Shown here piece by piece: positions 16,943-23,855 of a stretch of DNA of 64,000 nucleotides (within the stretch, counting starts at the first letter, position 1; the number at the start of each line of letters is the position of its first letter). Source of the stretch: Hutsoniella sourekii ATCC 700629 (GTDB lineage Bacteria; Bacillota; Bacilli; Lactobacillales; Aerococcaceae). The position numbers and the translations under genes are program-made. Below the pieces are notes generated by a model. That model did not search any database. It was not told the DNA's origin and saw only the letters and a program-made list of their open reading frames with translations. Where the stretch lies: positions 1-64,000 of the forward strand of contig NZ_JADD01000004.1 of assembly GCF_000518205.1 (NCBI RefSeq), read 5' to 3'.

Positions 16943-18160
16943 CTAAACAGAATCGATTTTGTTAGCTGAGAAGTTAACACCTTTTATCGCATAATCAACC
17001 ATCGCCTGCTGCAAGTTATGGTAATAGTAAGCCTCATGGTTTTGTATGGAGCGCTTCATCCTGTTGCCATAAATATATCTAGCTGATCTAAGAAGACTGT
17101 CATGAATAGCCCAAGCAAAGTCATCGTGTGCTACTAGATCATACTTACTAGCTAATAGCCCTTGGATCGTCTCTTTTGATCCGTTATCTAAATCTTTTGC
17201 TACCGAAAACTTGCCTTTGACTAAATCCATATAAGCTCGTTGGATGGTATTGCTTAATTCATAAATATTTTCATAGTCTGATAAAAATGATAAGGCGGAA
17301 ATGATTTGTGGGTGAAATTGATCATGCAAATCTCGTAAATATTGTTGAATCATTTCAGGTGAATTTTCATCTAAAATTTCTCCCAATTTATTTTTATTTT
17401 TTTTGTTAAAATTTTGTGAGTCACCTTGATCTAATGATTGATCTAATGATTTATCTATTACTAATTCATTATTACTAGTGTCCATTTTTTGAACATCAGA
17501 TGTCCAATTTTTGGACAACGCTTGTTTTTCATTTCTGTGGATAACTTCTGTAAATGTTGTATTACTGGGATTAAACAAGCGATGTTCAATTTTTGGACAA
17601 CGCTTGTTTTTTTGGAAGTTTTTATCCTGATTTTCGGGACAATTTTCGGCTTCAATTTTTTCGTTTTTGTATTTTATTGCATGGTCATTATTTTCCATTT
17701 GTATAGATTTATTTCGTCTTTCTTCTTCACTCCAAGTACTCAAATCTTCCTTAGGCAAGTTAGTTAATTCTATGATATATTTTGCGTCTTCTTCGTTTGC
17801 AGCTTCGGGATAGGCTAAGTAGATTCGACTCGTTCTGCCTGTTTTGGCTTCTTCTAAGAGTTCGACTTGCTTCAACCTCTTTTTGATGGTCGATAAAGTT
17901 GTTCTAGACCGTACATTTAATGCCTCCATTAATTGTGTGGTTGTATAAACTAGATAACAATAGCCTTCTTTATCCACCCAGTTGTTCTTCTGCGATAGCC
18001 TTAGTCGGTCATACAACAGCGCATAGGCTAATATATCATCAGGCTTCAATATATCTTTATATTTTTTCCCATGAACCAAGAGTTTTGGCAGTTGGTAATA
18101 CTGTTGCCCTGCGTATGAATGAAGAGAGATTTTATTAAAACTGTTTTTCTCTTCCGTCAT
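16943..18160 (-). CDS. repA: RepA_N-family plasmid replication initiator
   Basis: The 405-residue protein opens with a RepA_N domain (about 10-120: YYQLPKLLVHGKKYKDILKP, then DDILAYALLYDRL and the winged-helix NVRSRTTLSTIKKRLKQVEL). A variable, asparagine/lysine-rich middle (150-265) and a C-terminal domain (270-400) with YIYGNRMKRS follow. RepA_N proteins start theta replication of pheromone-type plasmids such as pCF10 and pAD1, and bind an origin inside their own gene. Direct repeats occur in the middle section here. The ATG lies directly after the stop of the upstream paralog (TAAATG), so the two are coupled. Confidence 0.92.
   Translation of the reverse strand: MTEEKNSFNKISLHSYAGQQYYQLPKLLVHGKKYKDILKPDDILAYALLYDRLRLSQKNNWVDKEGYCYLVYTTTQLMEALNVRSRTTLSTIKKRLKQVELLEEAKTGRTSRIYLAYPEAANEEDAKYIIELTNLPKEDLSTWSEEERRNKSIQMENNDHAIKYKNEKIEAENCPENQDKNFQKNKRCPKIEHRLFNPSNTTFTEVIHRNEKQALSKNWTSDVQKMDTSNNELVIDKSLDQSLDQGDSQNFNKKNKNKLGEILDENSPEMIQQYLRDLHDQFHPQIISALSFLSDYENIYELSNTIQRAYMDLVKGKFSVAKDLDNGSKETIQGLLASKYDLVAHDDFAWAIHDSLLRSARYIYGNRMKRSIQNHEAYYYHNLQQAMVDYAIKGVNFSANKIDSV
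17505..17611. other. Putative replication origin: direct repeats inside repA
   Basis: A 25-base sequence is perfectly repeated at 17505-17529 and 17587-17611 (core TTTTTGGACAACGCTTGTTT). The copies are 82 bases apart, so they are read in different frames of repA (K-Q-A-L-S-K-N-W against N-K-R-C-P-K-I-E). The DNA, not the protein, is conserved. A shorter relative TTTTTTGAACA lies at about 17484-17494. This matches the known location of RepA_N origins. Confidence 0.75.
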
Positions 18161-18535
18161 TTAGCCCACCGCCTCTCTAAGTTCGTCATAGTGTTTTGTG
18201 TAGTAGATATTGCCTCTACCAGTTGGAATAGTGGCGATCAATTCGCTTTCTTCCAATCTTTTCTTTGACTCTAACAGGGTCGTTTTTGACCCTATATTTA
18301 GTTGCTCGATCAAGAACTCGTTCGGTATTTGAGCCATGGCTTGCCCTTGTTGGTCATGAATGCTTAGTGCGTCAAAGATTGATGTCATACCGAGCAAAAA
18401 GCTATAAAGAAGAATGTCGATAGATTTTAGGTTCTCATATTTTTTATCTTCAATGATTTCTCGTGGGAAATATAGGTTTACTTCCTTATAAATCGTGTCC
18501 ATCATGCCAGTTTTATAAAGATCGCCTACTTCCAT
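18161..18535 (-). CDS. Stand-alone RepA_N-like protein upstream of repA
   Basis: The start is set at ATG 18535 (AAAGGGG upstream); an ATG at 18562 is also possible. The 124-residue product aligns with the first 120 residues of RepA: the same strand-helix opening, D-I-L-L-Y-S-F-L-L, then LNIGSKTTLLESKKRLEESE against LNVRSRTTLSTIKKRLKQVE, then T-G-R-x-x-x-I-Y. It has no C-terminal half. It ends directly at the repA start. It may regulate or compete with RepA for DNA, or be a duplicated remnant. Confidence 0.75.
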   Translation of the reverse strand: MEVGDLYKTGMMDTIYKEVNLYFPREIIEDKKYENLKSIDILLYSFLLGMTSIFDALSIHDQQGQAMAQIPNEFLIEQLNIGSKTTLLESKKRLEESELIATIPTGRGNIYYTKHYDELREAVG

Positions 18536-18571
18536 TGTTACCCCTTTAAAAGTGGTTATCATATTAATCCC

Positions 18572-18787
18572 CTACCTCAAATATCCTATAATGCTTCTTA
18601 GTTGATTATTAGTGGCTGAATAAAATGTTCGTGTTATTCTCGATAATGTTTGTGTGAAAGGAATCCCCCAAAATATGTCAGGTATCTCTCGATTAAGTGA
18701 TTCAAATATAAATCCGATAATATAAAATAAGCAGATTGCTCCAATTATTTTGGAAAGCAAGCTGCTTAAACATCCTCTATTATTCAA
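18572..18787 (-). CDS. Small membrane protein in the rep operon
   Basis: The 71-residue frame starts at TTG 18787 with AGGAG 8 bases upstream. One membrane helix (about 14-30, IIGAICLFYIIGFIFE) is followed by a basic soluble tail. It is not recognised. It lies between the zinc-ribbon gene (10-base gap) and the RepA_N-like gene on the same strand, so it probably belongs to the parA-to-repA transcription unit. Confidence 0.5.
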   Translation of the reverse strand: MNNRGCLSSLLSKIIGAICLFYIIGFIFESLNREIPDIFWGIPFTQTLSRITRTFYSATNNQLRSIIGYLR

Positions 18788-18797
18788 TTTTTAACTC

Positions 18798-19007
18798 CTA
18801 ATTCTTTTCAGATTGAATTCGATCATACATGGTGCTCATTTCAGACAATTCCTGATGCTCTGTACGTTCTTTGCACTCGATACAATAGATATGTTTAATA
18901 TGATCTTTCTTTCGTCTTCGGGCTGTATAGCGTGGCAAGGCGATGATATGCCCGCACTCTCTACATTGAAACTTTGAACTAAAGAAATCGTTTGTTTTTG
19001 CGACCAA
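18798..19007 (-). CDS. Zinc-ribbon small protein
   Basis: The start is set at TTG 19007, because AAGGTG lies at good spacing and the upstream gene stops 5 bases before; a longer frame would overlap that gene without a site. The 69-residue product has CRECGH and YCIECKER, two C-x2-C knuckles about 30 residues apart, separated by a basic RYTARRRKKDH stretch. This suggests a zinc ribbon able to bind nucleic acid. Its role in the plasmid block is unknown. Confidence 0.6.
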   Translation of the reverse strand: MVAKTNDFFSSKFQCRECGHIIALPRYTARRRKKDHIKHIYCIECKERTEHQELSEMSTMYDRIQSEKN

Positions 19008-19011
19008 ATTA

Positions 19012-19404
19012 TCACACCTTTCTTCCACTTCGAGCATATAAGAATGCGCTAAGTTTATATAGTTGCGGAATGACCCACCGTTCACTAAAGAATCCAATCA
19101 CCACAAAGACAAGAAAGAACCCTTTGCGATTAGACGCTCGAATGAATTCTTCCATAGAATCGTCTCTTGGTCCTAGAGCCTCCTGGAAAAATATAAATGG
19201 CAAAGCAGATAACAATAGTAGAATAGGAAGTCCGCCTAACATAAATGAAATTAGAAAGCTTGTTGAGCCTATATTTTTAATCCATGCAAACGGAAACCTG
19301 ACTAGATAGCCACTAATTCTAACAAGTGTAATTAATCCTCTAACTAAATAACTTGAGAAACAATAGAGGTTTTCTTCCAATGTATACTCTTCCCAAATGG
19401 ACAT
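19012..19404 (-). CDS. Membrane protein in the par-rep operon
   Basis: The start is set at ATG 19404 with GGCGGTG 6 bases upstream. The 130-residue product has two or three membrane helices (about 15-35, 45-75, 92-112). No family is recognised. It begins 18 bases after the parB stop and is followed at once by the zinc-ribbon gene, so it is part of the same operon. A membrane protein between parB and rep is not a standard maintenance component. Confidence 0.55.
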   Translation of the reverse strand: MSIWEEYTLEENLYCFSSYLVRGLITLVRISGYLVRFPFAWIKNIGSTSFLISFMLGGLPILLLLSALPFIFFQEALGPRDDSMEEFIRASNRKGFFLVFVVIGFFSERWVIPQLYKLSAFLYARSGRKV

Positions 19405-19422
19405 GATAATCACCGCCTGTTA

Positions 19423-20316
19423 TTAGGATAATTTGATTTTGTATTTAAGTCCATCTAATTCATCAAGAACTTTAATGACGTCTTTTATAAGCACTATATC
19501 TTGGCTACTAAGTGATCTGTCATTTGCTTCTTCGACTGCTTTAACAATTACACTTATAGAAGGTTTTGGTGAAGATGTATTTTTTTCTGGGCTGTTAACC
19601 ACATCTTCGATATCATACTCTGTTAGTTGGGTTCCATGACTAAAGTTCTTTGCGATCTTTTTTATATCTGCCGTCTTAATTTTTATGTCTTTTCGTTGAC
19701 TATAATTAAATACTGATTTTTGTTGGTCATCGCTAAGTCTGGCTAGCTGATCTGCTGTTGGAAGTGATATTTTATTGTCATCAAATAGATCTAATAGTTC
19801 TGGAATCAGCTTTGTTGCTCGAATATATCTTGCGATGGTTCTACTAGACTCTTTTTCCGTCTTAGATAATTCATCTAATGAGGAATAGGGCTCATTGCTA
19901 TTGCCGCTTCGTTCGCCTTGCTTTTTCATAGCATCTTGTCTCATTTTATAGGCAAATGCTTTTTCCTTATTGGATAGCTTTTGCCTTTGTAGAAGGTTTG
20001 ATTGAGTAACTATTATCATTGCCTCCTCATCAGAACATGGCTTAATTAAGGCAGGTATTTTAGATTTTTCTAAATATTTAAAAGCATTTAGTCGGTTATG
20101 TCCCGCTAGCATTTGATACCGTCTGTTATCCACCGGTCGAACTATAACAGGATTAATGAGTCCGTTTCTATTAATATCTTCTGCCAGTTCCTTTAGCTTG
20201 TTTTCCTTATAGAGCTTGAAAGGTTGGTTAGGATAAGGATCAATTAAGGTTACATCTAATTCTCTTAAATCCAAAGCTTGTTCTTCTAGTTGGAACATTG
20301 ATTCAATGGTTATCAT
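19423..20316 (-). CDS. parB: ParB-family partition protein
   Basis: A 297-residue protein. The N-terminal ParB/sulfiredoxin-like domain (about 20-110) contains PYPNQPF, L-A-E-D-I-x-x-N-G-L-I-N-P-V-I-V-R and LAGHNRLNAFKYL (the plasmid-type variant of the usual GERR box). HTH region: about 110-215 (LSNKEKAFAYKMRQDAM, SRTIARYIRATKLIPELLDL). It should bind a centromere and work with ParA to spread plasmid copies. The start overlaps the parA stop by four bases. The C-terminal part is presumably for dimerisation. Confidence 0.92.
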   Translation of the reverse strand: MITIESMFQLEEQALDLRELDVTLIDPYPNQPFKLYKENKLKELAEDINRNGLINPVIVRPVDNRRYQMLAGHNRLNAFKYLEKSKIPALIKPCSDEEAMIIVTQSNLLQRQKLSNKEKAFAYKMRQDAMKKQGERSGNSNEPYSSLDELSKTEKESSRTIARYIRATKLIPELLDLFDDNKISLPTADQLARLSDDQQKSVFNYSQRKDIKIKTADIKKIAKNFSHGTQLTEYDIEDVVNSPEKNTSSPKPSISVIVKAVEEANDRSLSSQDIVLIKDVIKVLDELDGLKYKIKLS

Positions 20317-21095
20317 TCTATCAAGGCTCCTTTCTGGTCTACTAGTTCTTTAGCTAAATTAGCATAATCACTAGCTAGTCGGCTTCCTTGCATTTTGCTT
20401 AAAGGAATACGTTCGGCATAGGACTTTCTTGCTTCAGTAAGTTCTTTTATTTCATTGTCAAAAAGTAGTTCAGGATAGCATTCTTTCAGGCGATCTCTGA
20501 CCTCATTGGCGATTTTTGTGTTATTTACTTTCGTATATATAATTCCATCCACAGTTAAGTCTCGGTTTAGTCTTTGGGTCACCATGTTAACATAGGTAAA
20601 TAATTGCCCAAGCCCTTCAAATGCTCCGTAGCTTGCTTCAACAGGTATTATTACGGAATCCGCAGCCGTTAAAGCGTTTATCAGTAGAGTATTTAAAGCG
20701 GGCATACAATCAATAATGACATAGTCATATTCACTTTTGACTTCTAGTTTCTCAAGGATATCAGACAATATGTATTCTCTAGCATTAGCCGTAATTAGCT
20801 GCATATCTATTGCTGATAGGTTTAAAGTCGTAGGAATGTAGTCTAGATTTTCTTCATAACTATAAATTGGTGTTCTAGGAAAGGAATCTCCTTGAAGTTC
20901 ATAGCTAATCGCTTCAGCGATAGTAAATTCGTGATCTCGATCGCTTAAATAGTTTGTTAAATTGTGTTGTGGGTCAAAATCTATAACAAGTACTTTCTTT
21001 CCAGCTTCACTCAAAGCATACCCTAAATTCATCGTAGTTGCTGTTTTTCCTGTACCGCCCTTTTGATTGGCGATTGCTATTATTTTAGCGTTCAT
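20313..21095 (-). CDS. parA: ParA-family partition ATPase
   Basis: The start is set at ATG 21095 (NAKIIAIANQ). The 260-residue protein has the deviant Walker A KGGTGKT (about 12-18), D-F-D-P-Q (about 41), D-C-M-P-A (about 125) and no N-terminal HTH, i.e. a type Ib/chromosomal-like ParA. It forms the partition motor with ParB, which is coupled downstream. The ribosome site is weak (AGATGTG). It is the first gene of the maintenance operon; two hairpins just upstream separate it from the next transcription unit. Confidence 0.93.
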   Translation of the reverse strand: MNAKIIAIANQKGGTGKTATTMNLGYALSEAGKKVLVIDFDPQHNLTNYLSDRDHEFTIAEAISYELQGDSFPRTPIYSYEENLDYIPTTLNLSAIDMQLITANAREYILSDILEKLEVKSEYDYVIIDCMPALNTLLINALTAADSVIIPVEASYGAFEGLGQLFTYVNMVTQRLNRDLTVDGIIYTKVNNTKIANEVRDRLKECYPELLFDNEIKELTEARKSYAERIPLSKMQGSRLASDYANLAKELVDQKGALIE

Positions 21096-21149
21096 AATAA
21101 TCACATCTTTCTGTATACAATATGTTCATTTTCCATCTCTAAAATAAAA

Positions 21150-21226
21150 TAGCCCTCCAACACTTTTGTTAAAGGGCTACATTCATAATTGTCTAAAAAA
21201 GCCATTTAACGTCTGTTAAAAGGCTT
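21150..21226 (-). terminator. Two tandem terminator-like hairpins upstream of parA
   Basis: Hairpin one (21199-21226) pairs AAGCC(A)TTTAAC with GTTAAA(A)GGCTT and is followed on the minus strand by TTTTTT. Hairpin two (21150-21179) pairs TAGCCCT with AGGGCTA and is followed by a T-rich run. They insulate parA from the chromosomal genes to its right and sit at the apparent junction between accessory and chromosomal DNA. Confidence 0.7.
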
Positions 21227-21268
21227 ACATTCTATATATTATCATAAAAATTATTTTGGAAGACCAAT

Positions 21269-22141
21269 TCATCTGATCAAGCTGATCATAATAAATACCA
21301 AAATCGCATACAGCAAGCCTTTAGAATGAATAAATAATCGACATGCTTCCAGCAAATGGATGGATGGGATCAATCTTTTGCGATGATAGATCATCATTGT
21401 CAAAGCTAGGATTGAAGTTAGAATTAACACAAGTAGATAAATTTGTAAAACCAATACGTGGTTGTGATTGATCAAATAATTGACCAAGTAACCTGTTAGA
21501 AAATTTTGACTGAGGTGAAAGCTAGCAACTTAGATCCAGCTACCACTCCTTAAATACAGTAAGGACCAAACAAAGCCACTATAACTAGCTGCAATTAACA
21601 AGCCTAAGTCTAGTGTTTGCAAGTGAGCCAAGCCAAACAGAAAAGTTGACAAGATCAAAAAATAAGAAGGATTATCTGGCAATAAACGATCGCCAATCAG
21701 CTTTCTGAAAATGATTTCTTCCATAATGGGCCCAACAAGAAAAATGATCCATAGTCGCCAATCCTCATCAAATGAAATGACCTGTCTATTTGGGTATTCT
21801 GGCCATCCCATACGAAGTATAATTATTTTAATTACGATTATAATTGGAAGATTAAAAAATTGGGCAAAGAAATAAATAACCCCTTCTCTGAAATTAAGAT
21901 AGTTAGAGCACTCTGTATTTATCCGGGACCAACGCCTCTGGATAATGGCTAGGCCTACAAATAAGCTATATAGCAGCGGATAAGATAATAGTTGTAAAGA
22001 ACTCTCCCTTTTAACAAATATTCTAGCAACTGATACCATACCAAAGTGTAATAAAAATACAAAACTGATCCTATATGAGATCTGATTCACTGAATCCAGT
22101 AAAGCTTTGCTAATGCCCACATCCCTTTTTTTGATTAACAT
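21269..22141 (-). pseudogene. CPBP-family intramembrane protease with in-frame stop
   Basis: The frame from ATG 22141 carries CPBP motif 1 (GPIMEEIIFRKLIGD) and motif 2 (FLFGLAHL), then LYLRSGSWI and TAA at 21530-21532. The same frame continues past the stop as VASFHLSQNFLTGYLV to 21269, which supplies the missing third motif (H-x-x-x-N). One base change therefore splits a protein of about 290 residues. CPBP proteins are membrane proteases linked to bacteriocin immunity or prenyl-protein processing. The truncated product keeps motifs 1 and 2 only. A sequencing error is the main alternative. Confidence 0.8.
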
Positions 22142-22319
22142 GTCTTGGCATACCCTTTCTGTTTAAGGAATTTAATTCAAGTCCAGTGCTAACTGAAGAT
22201 AAGCCCCACACAAAAGTCTGCACAAATCTTCCGTGTTCACTTGTAAAAGATACGGAGAGTATCGTATTATCTTTAAACACTTTAACAATAAATGGCGAAT
22301 GGCGGGCGTAATTTTCCAA
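22110..22319 (-). CDS. Doubtful small ORF between the DUF3021-like and CPBP genes
   Basis: A 69-residue frame starting at TTG 22319 has a good site (GGGGGAATG) but overlaps the start of the CPBP gene by 32 bases and has no recognisable features. It may be the remnant of a longer gene or noise. It is listed because the gap it fills is otherwise empty. Confidence 0.2.
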   Translation of the reverse strand: MENYARHSPFIVKVFKDNTILSVSFTSEHGRFVQTFVWGLSSVSTGLELNSLNRKGMPRHVNQKKGCGH

Positions 22320-22331
22320 ATGTCATTCCCC

Positions 22332-22715
22332 CTATTTCTGCTTGAATTGATCGATAAATCGGCTGATAAGATAACCAATACTAGCAAATATAACACCAAA
22401 TCCAATAAATGAAACCAAGGCTAATAAATAACCTTTTAAACTTGATTCAAACCAGCCACTATAAATGAGGATTGGGAAAATGGTTAAAGCCATACAGCCT
22501 GTATGAACCAACAATTTTCTCTTCAATGACCAGACATCATAATCATAAATAACAGCAAAAGAAAAAATCACTAAGCCGATTAGTAGCCCGGCTCGCTGCG
22601 ACTTCAGGCTTACCATATCCGTCTGATTGCGTGTAAAGTAGATCACAGAGGCATAAAAGAGACTACTTACTAGTAAGCGAAAGATAATTTTTTGAACCAT
22701 TTGCTTAAAATTCAT
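22332..22715 (-). CDS. DUF3021-like four-helix membrane protein
   Basis: The 127-residue protein has four hydrophobic helices (about 10-27, 42-60, 68-88, 95-120) and a basic C-terminus. The layout is that of DUF3021 proteins, which are often next to LytTR regulators; none is visible here. AGGAGGGAG lies upstream of ATG 22715. It starts 20 bases after the stop of the repaired hydrolase frame, so the two were probably one operon. Confidence 0.55.
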   Translation of the reverse strand: MNFKQMVQKIIFRLLVSSLFYASVIYFTRNQTDMVSLKSQRAGLLIGLVIFSFAVIYDYDVWSLKRKLLVHTGCMALTIFPILIYSGWFESSLKGYLLALVSFIGFGVIFASIGYLISRFIDQFKQK

Positions 22716-22734
22716 AAGAATGCTCCCTCCTGGA

Positions 22735-23681
22735 TTAACGATTTAGATCCTTATCTTCCAAGAATAACTCCACAACCTCTTGGTAAGCTTCCGGATTCTG
22801 AGTGGGAAACTGACAGTGACCATAGGAATCTAACGTTACTACTTTTTATCAGAATGCTTGATAGCTTGGTAAATATCAGGACTCATATGGACAGGAAGGA
22901 CTTGGTCAATGCTAGAGCTGGTAATAAGGACTGGCATGGTCAATTGGCTAGCCTCATCTAAAACATTCATGTCCTCATAACTGACTCCAATCTTGAGTTG
23001 AGTGAATAAGTCGCCACACCAATTAAGATAGCTACTCGGGATACCTTTGTCTTGTTCAATTTGGGCAAAAACTTGACGGATCAGTTCTGAACCATCGGAT
23101 AAGGGACAATCGAGTATCAGGACGTCAATCCAATCATTGGCCTGACTAGCAGCTAGAATGGCAGTGGCGCCTCCATTGGATTCACCCCACAATATAATTG
23201 GCTCATCTGGAAATTCTCCTTTAGCGAATTGAATCATATCCAAACAATCCAGAGATTCCAAACAACCATAAGTGTTGTAATCTGCTTGGTTCTCACCCGA
23301 ATTTCTTTGATCATAGCTAAGAACCCGGTAACCCATATCATAGAATATTTTCATGACTTGAGGGTTGATCTTCTTGGTGCCTCCTAGACCATGGACCATA
23401 ATCAGGGTTCCCTTGGGAAGGTCTGGATCTAGTCTTAGGTAAGGAATATCATGATCTCCCTTGAAGGACGGCAAATCTCCTAGCTCAGGCTTCAAGGGTT
23501 CAATTAAACGAGTATAATCTGGGTGCATCGTCTGCTCATTTTCTAAGGTATCTGCCCTAGCAACAATATTCGTTGATGAAGTAAACACTTGGTAGCCAAT
23601 AAAAATGGAAAAAGCAAGTACTAGAACGACTATTAAAGCTACTCCCCAAGCTAAAATTCGCTTAAACTTCATAGAAAACAA
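22735..23681 (-). pseudogene. Alpha/beta hydrolase, frameshifted near the 3' end
   Basis: The main frame (280 residues from ATG 23681, AAAGGA upstream) has an N-terminal membrane anchor, oxyanion region VHGLGGTKK, nucleophile elbow GESNGG and the acid strand MPVLITSSSIDQVLP. It then ends early at AIKHSDKK. One added A in the run GATAAAAAG would continue it as VVTLDSYGHCQFPTQNPEAY to a stop at 22735. That tail holds the catalytic histidine (SYGH). As written the enzyme lacks its histidine and should be inactive. The homopolymer position makes a read error or phase variation possible. Confidence 0.82.
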
Positions 23682-23798
23682 TCCTTTCTATTAGCATGGA
23701 AGCCCTTACAATTATTTGGAAGATAAATTCTCCCGCTCTCTATTCTAGCTCCTATTTTACCAGGTGATTGTAAAGTTTATGTAAATTTTATGTAAAAA

Positions 23799-23836
23799 TA
23801 ACCCCACCCTACTAGTTCTAACTAGAAAGGTGGGAT
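23799..23836 (-). terminator. Terminator of the histidine-triad gene
   Basis: The minus strand reads CCCACC-TTT-CTAGTTAGAACTAG-TAG-GGTGGG followed by GTTATTTTT, about 20 bases past the stop at 23856. Confidence 0.75.
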
Positions 23837-23855
23837 TAGCTTATTAGGAGTCCTA

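Noticed and set aside
17461..17767. Short frames on both strands inside repA
   Set aside because: They are created by the low-complexity middle and origin repeats of repA.
22172..22405. 77-residue minus-strand frame
   Set aside because: It overlaps the DUF3021-like gene in another frame and has no site or features.
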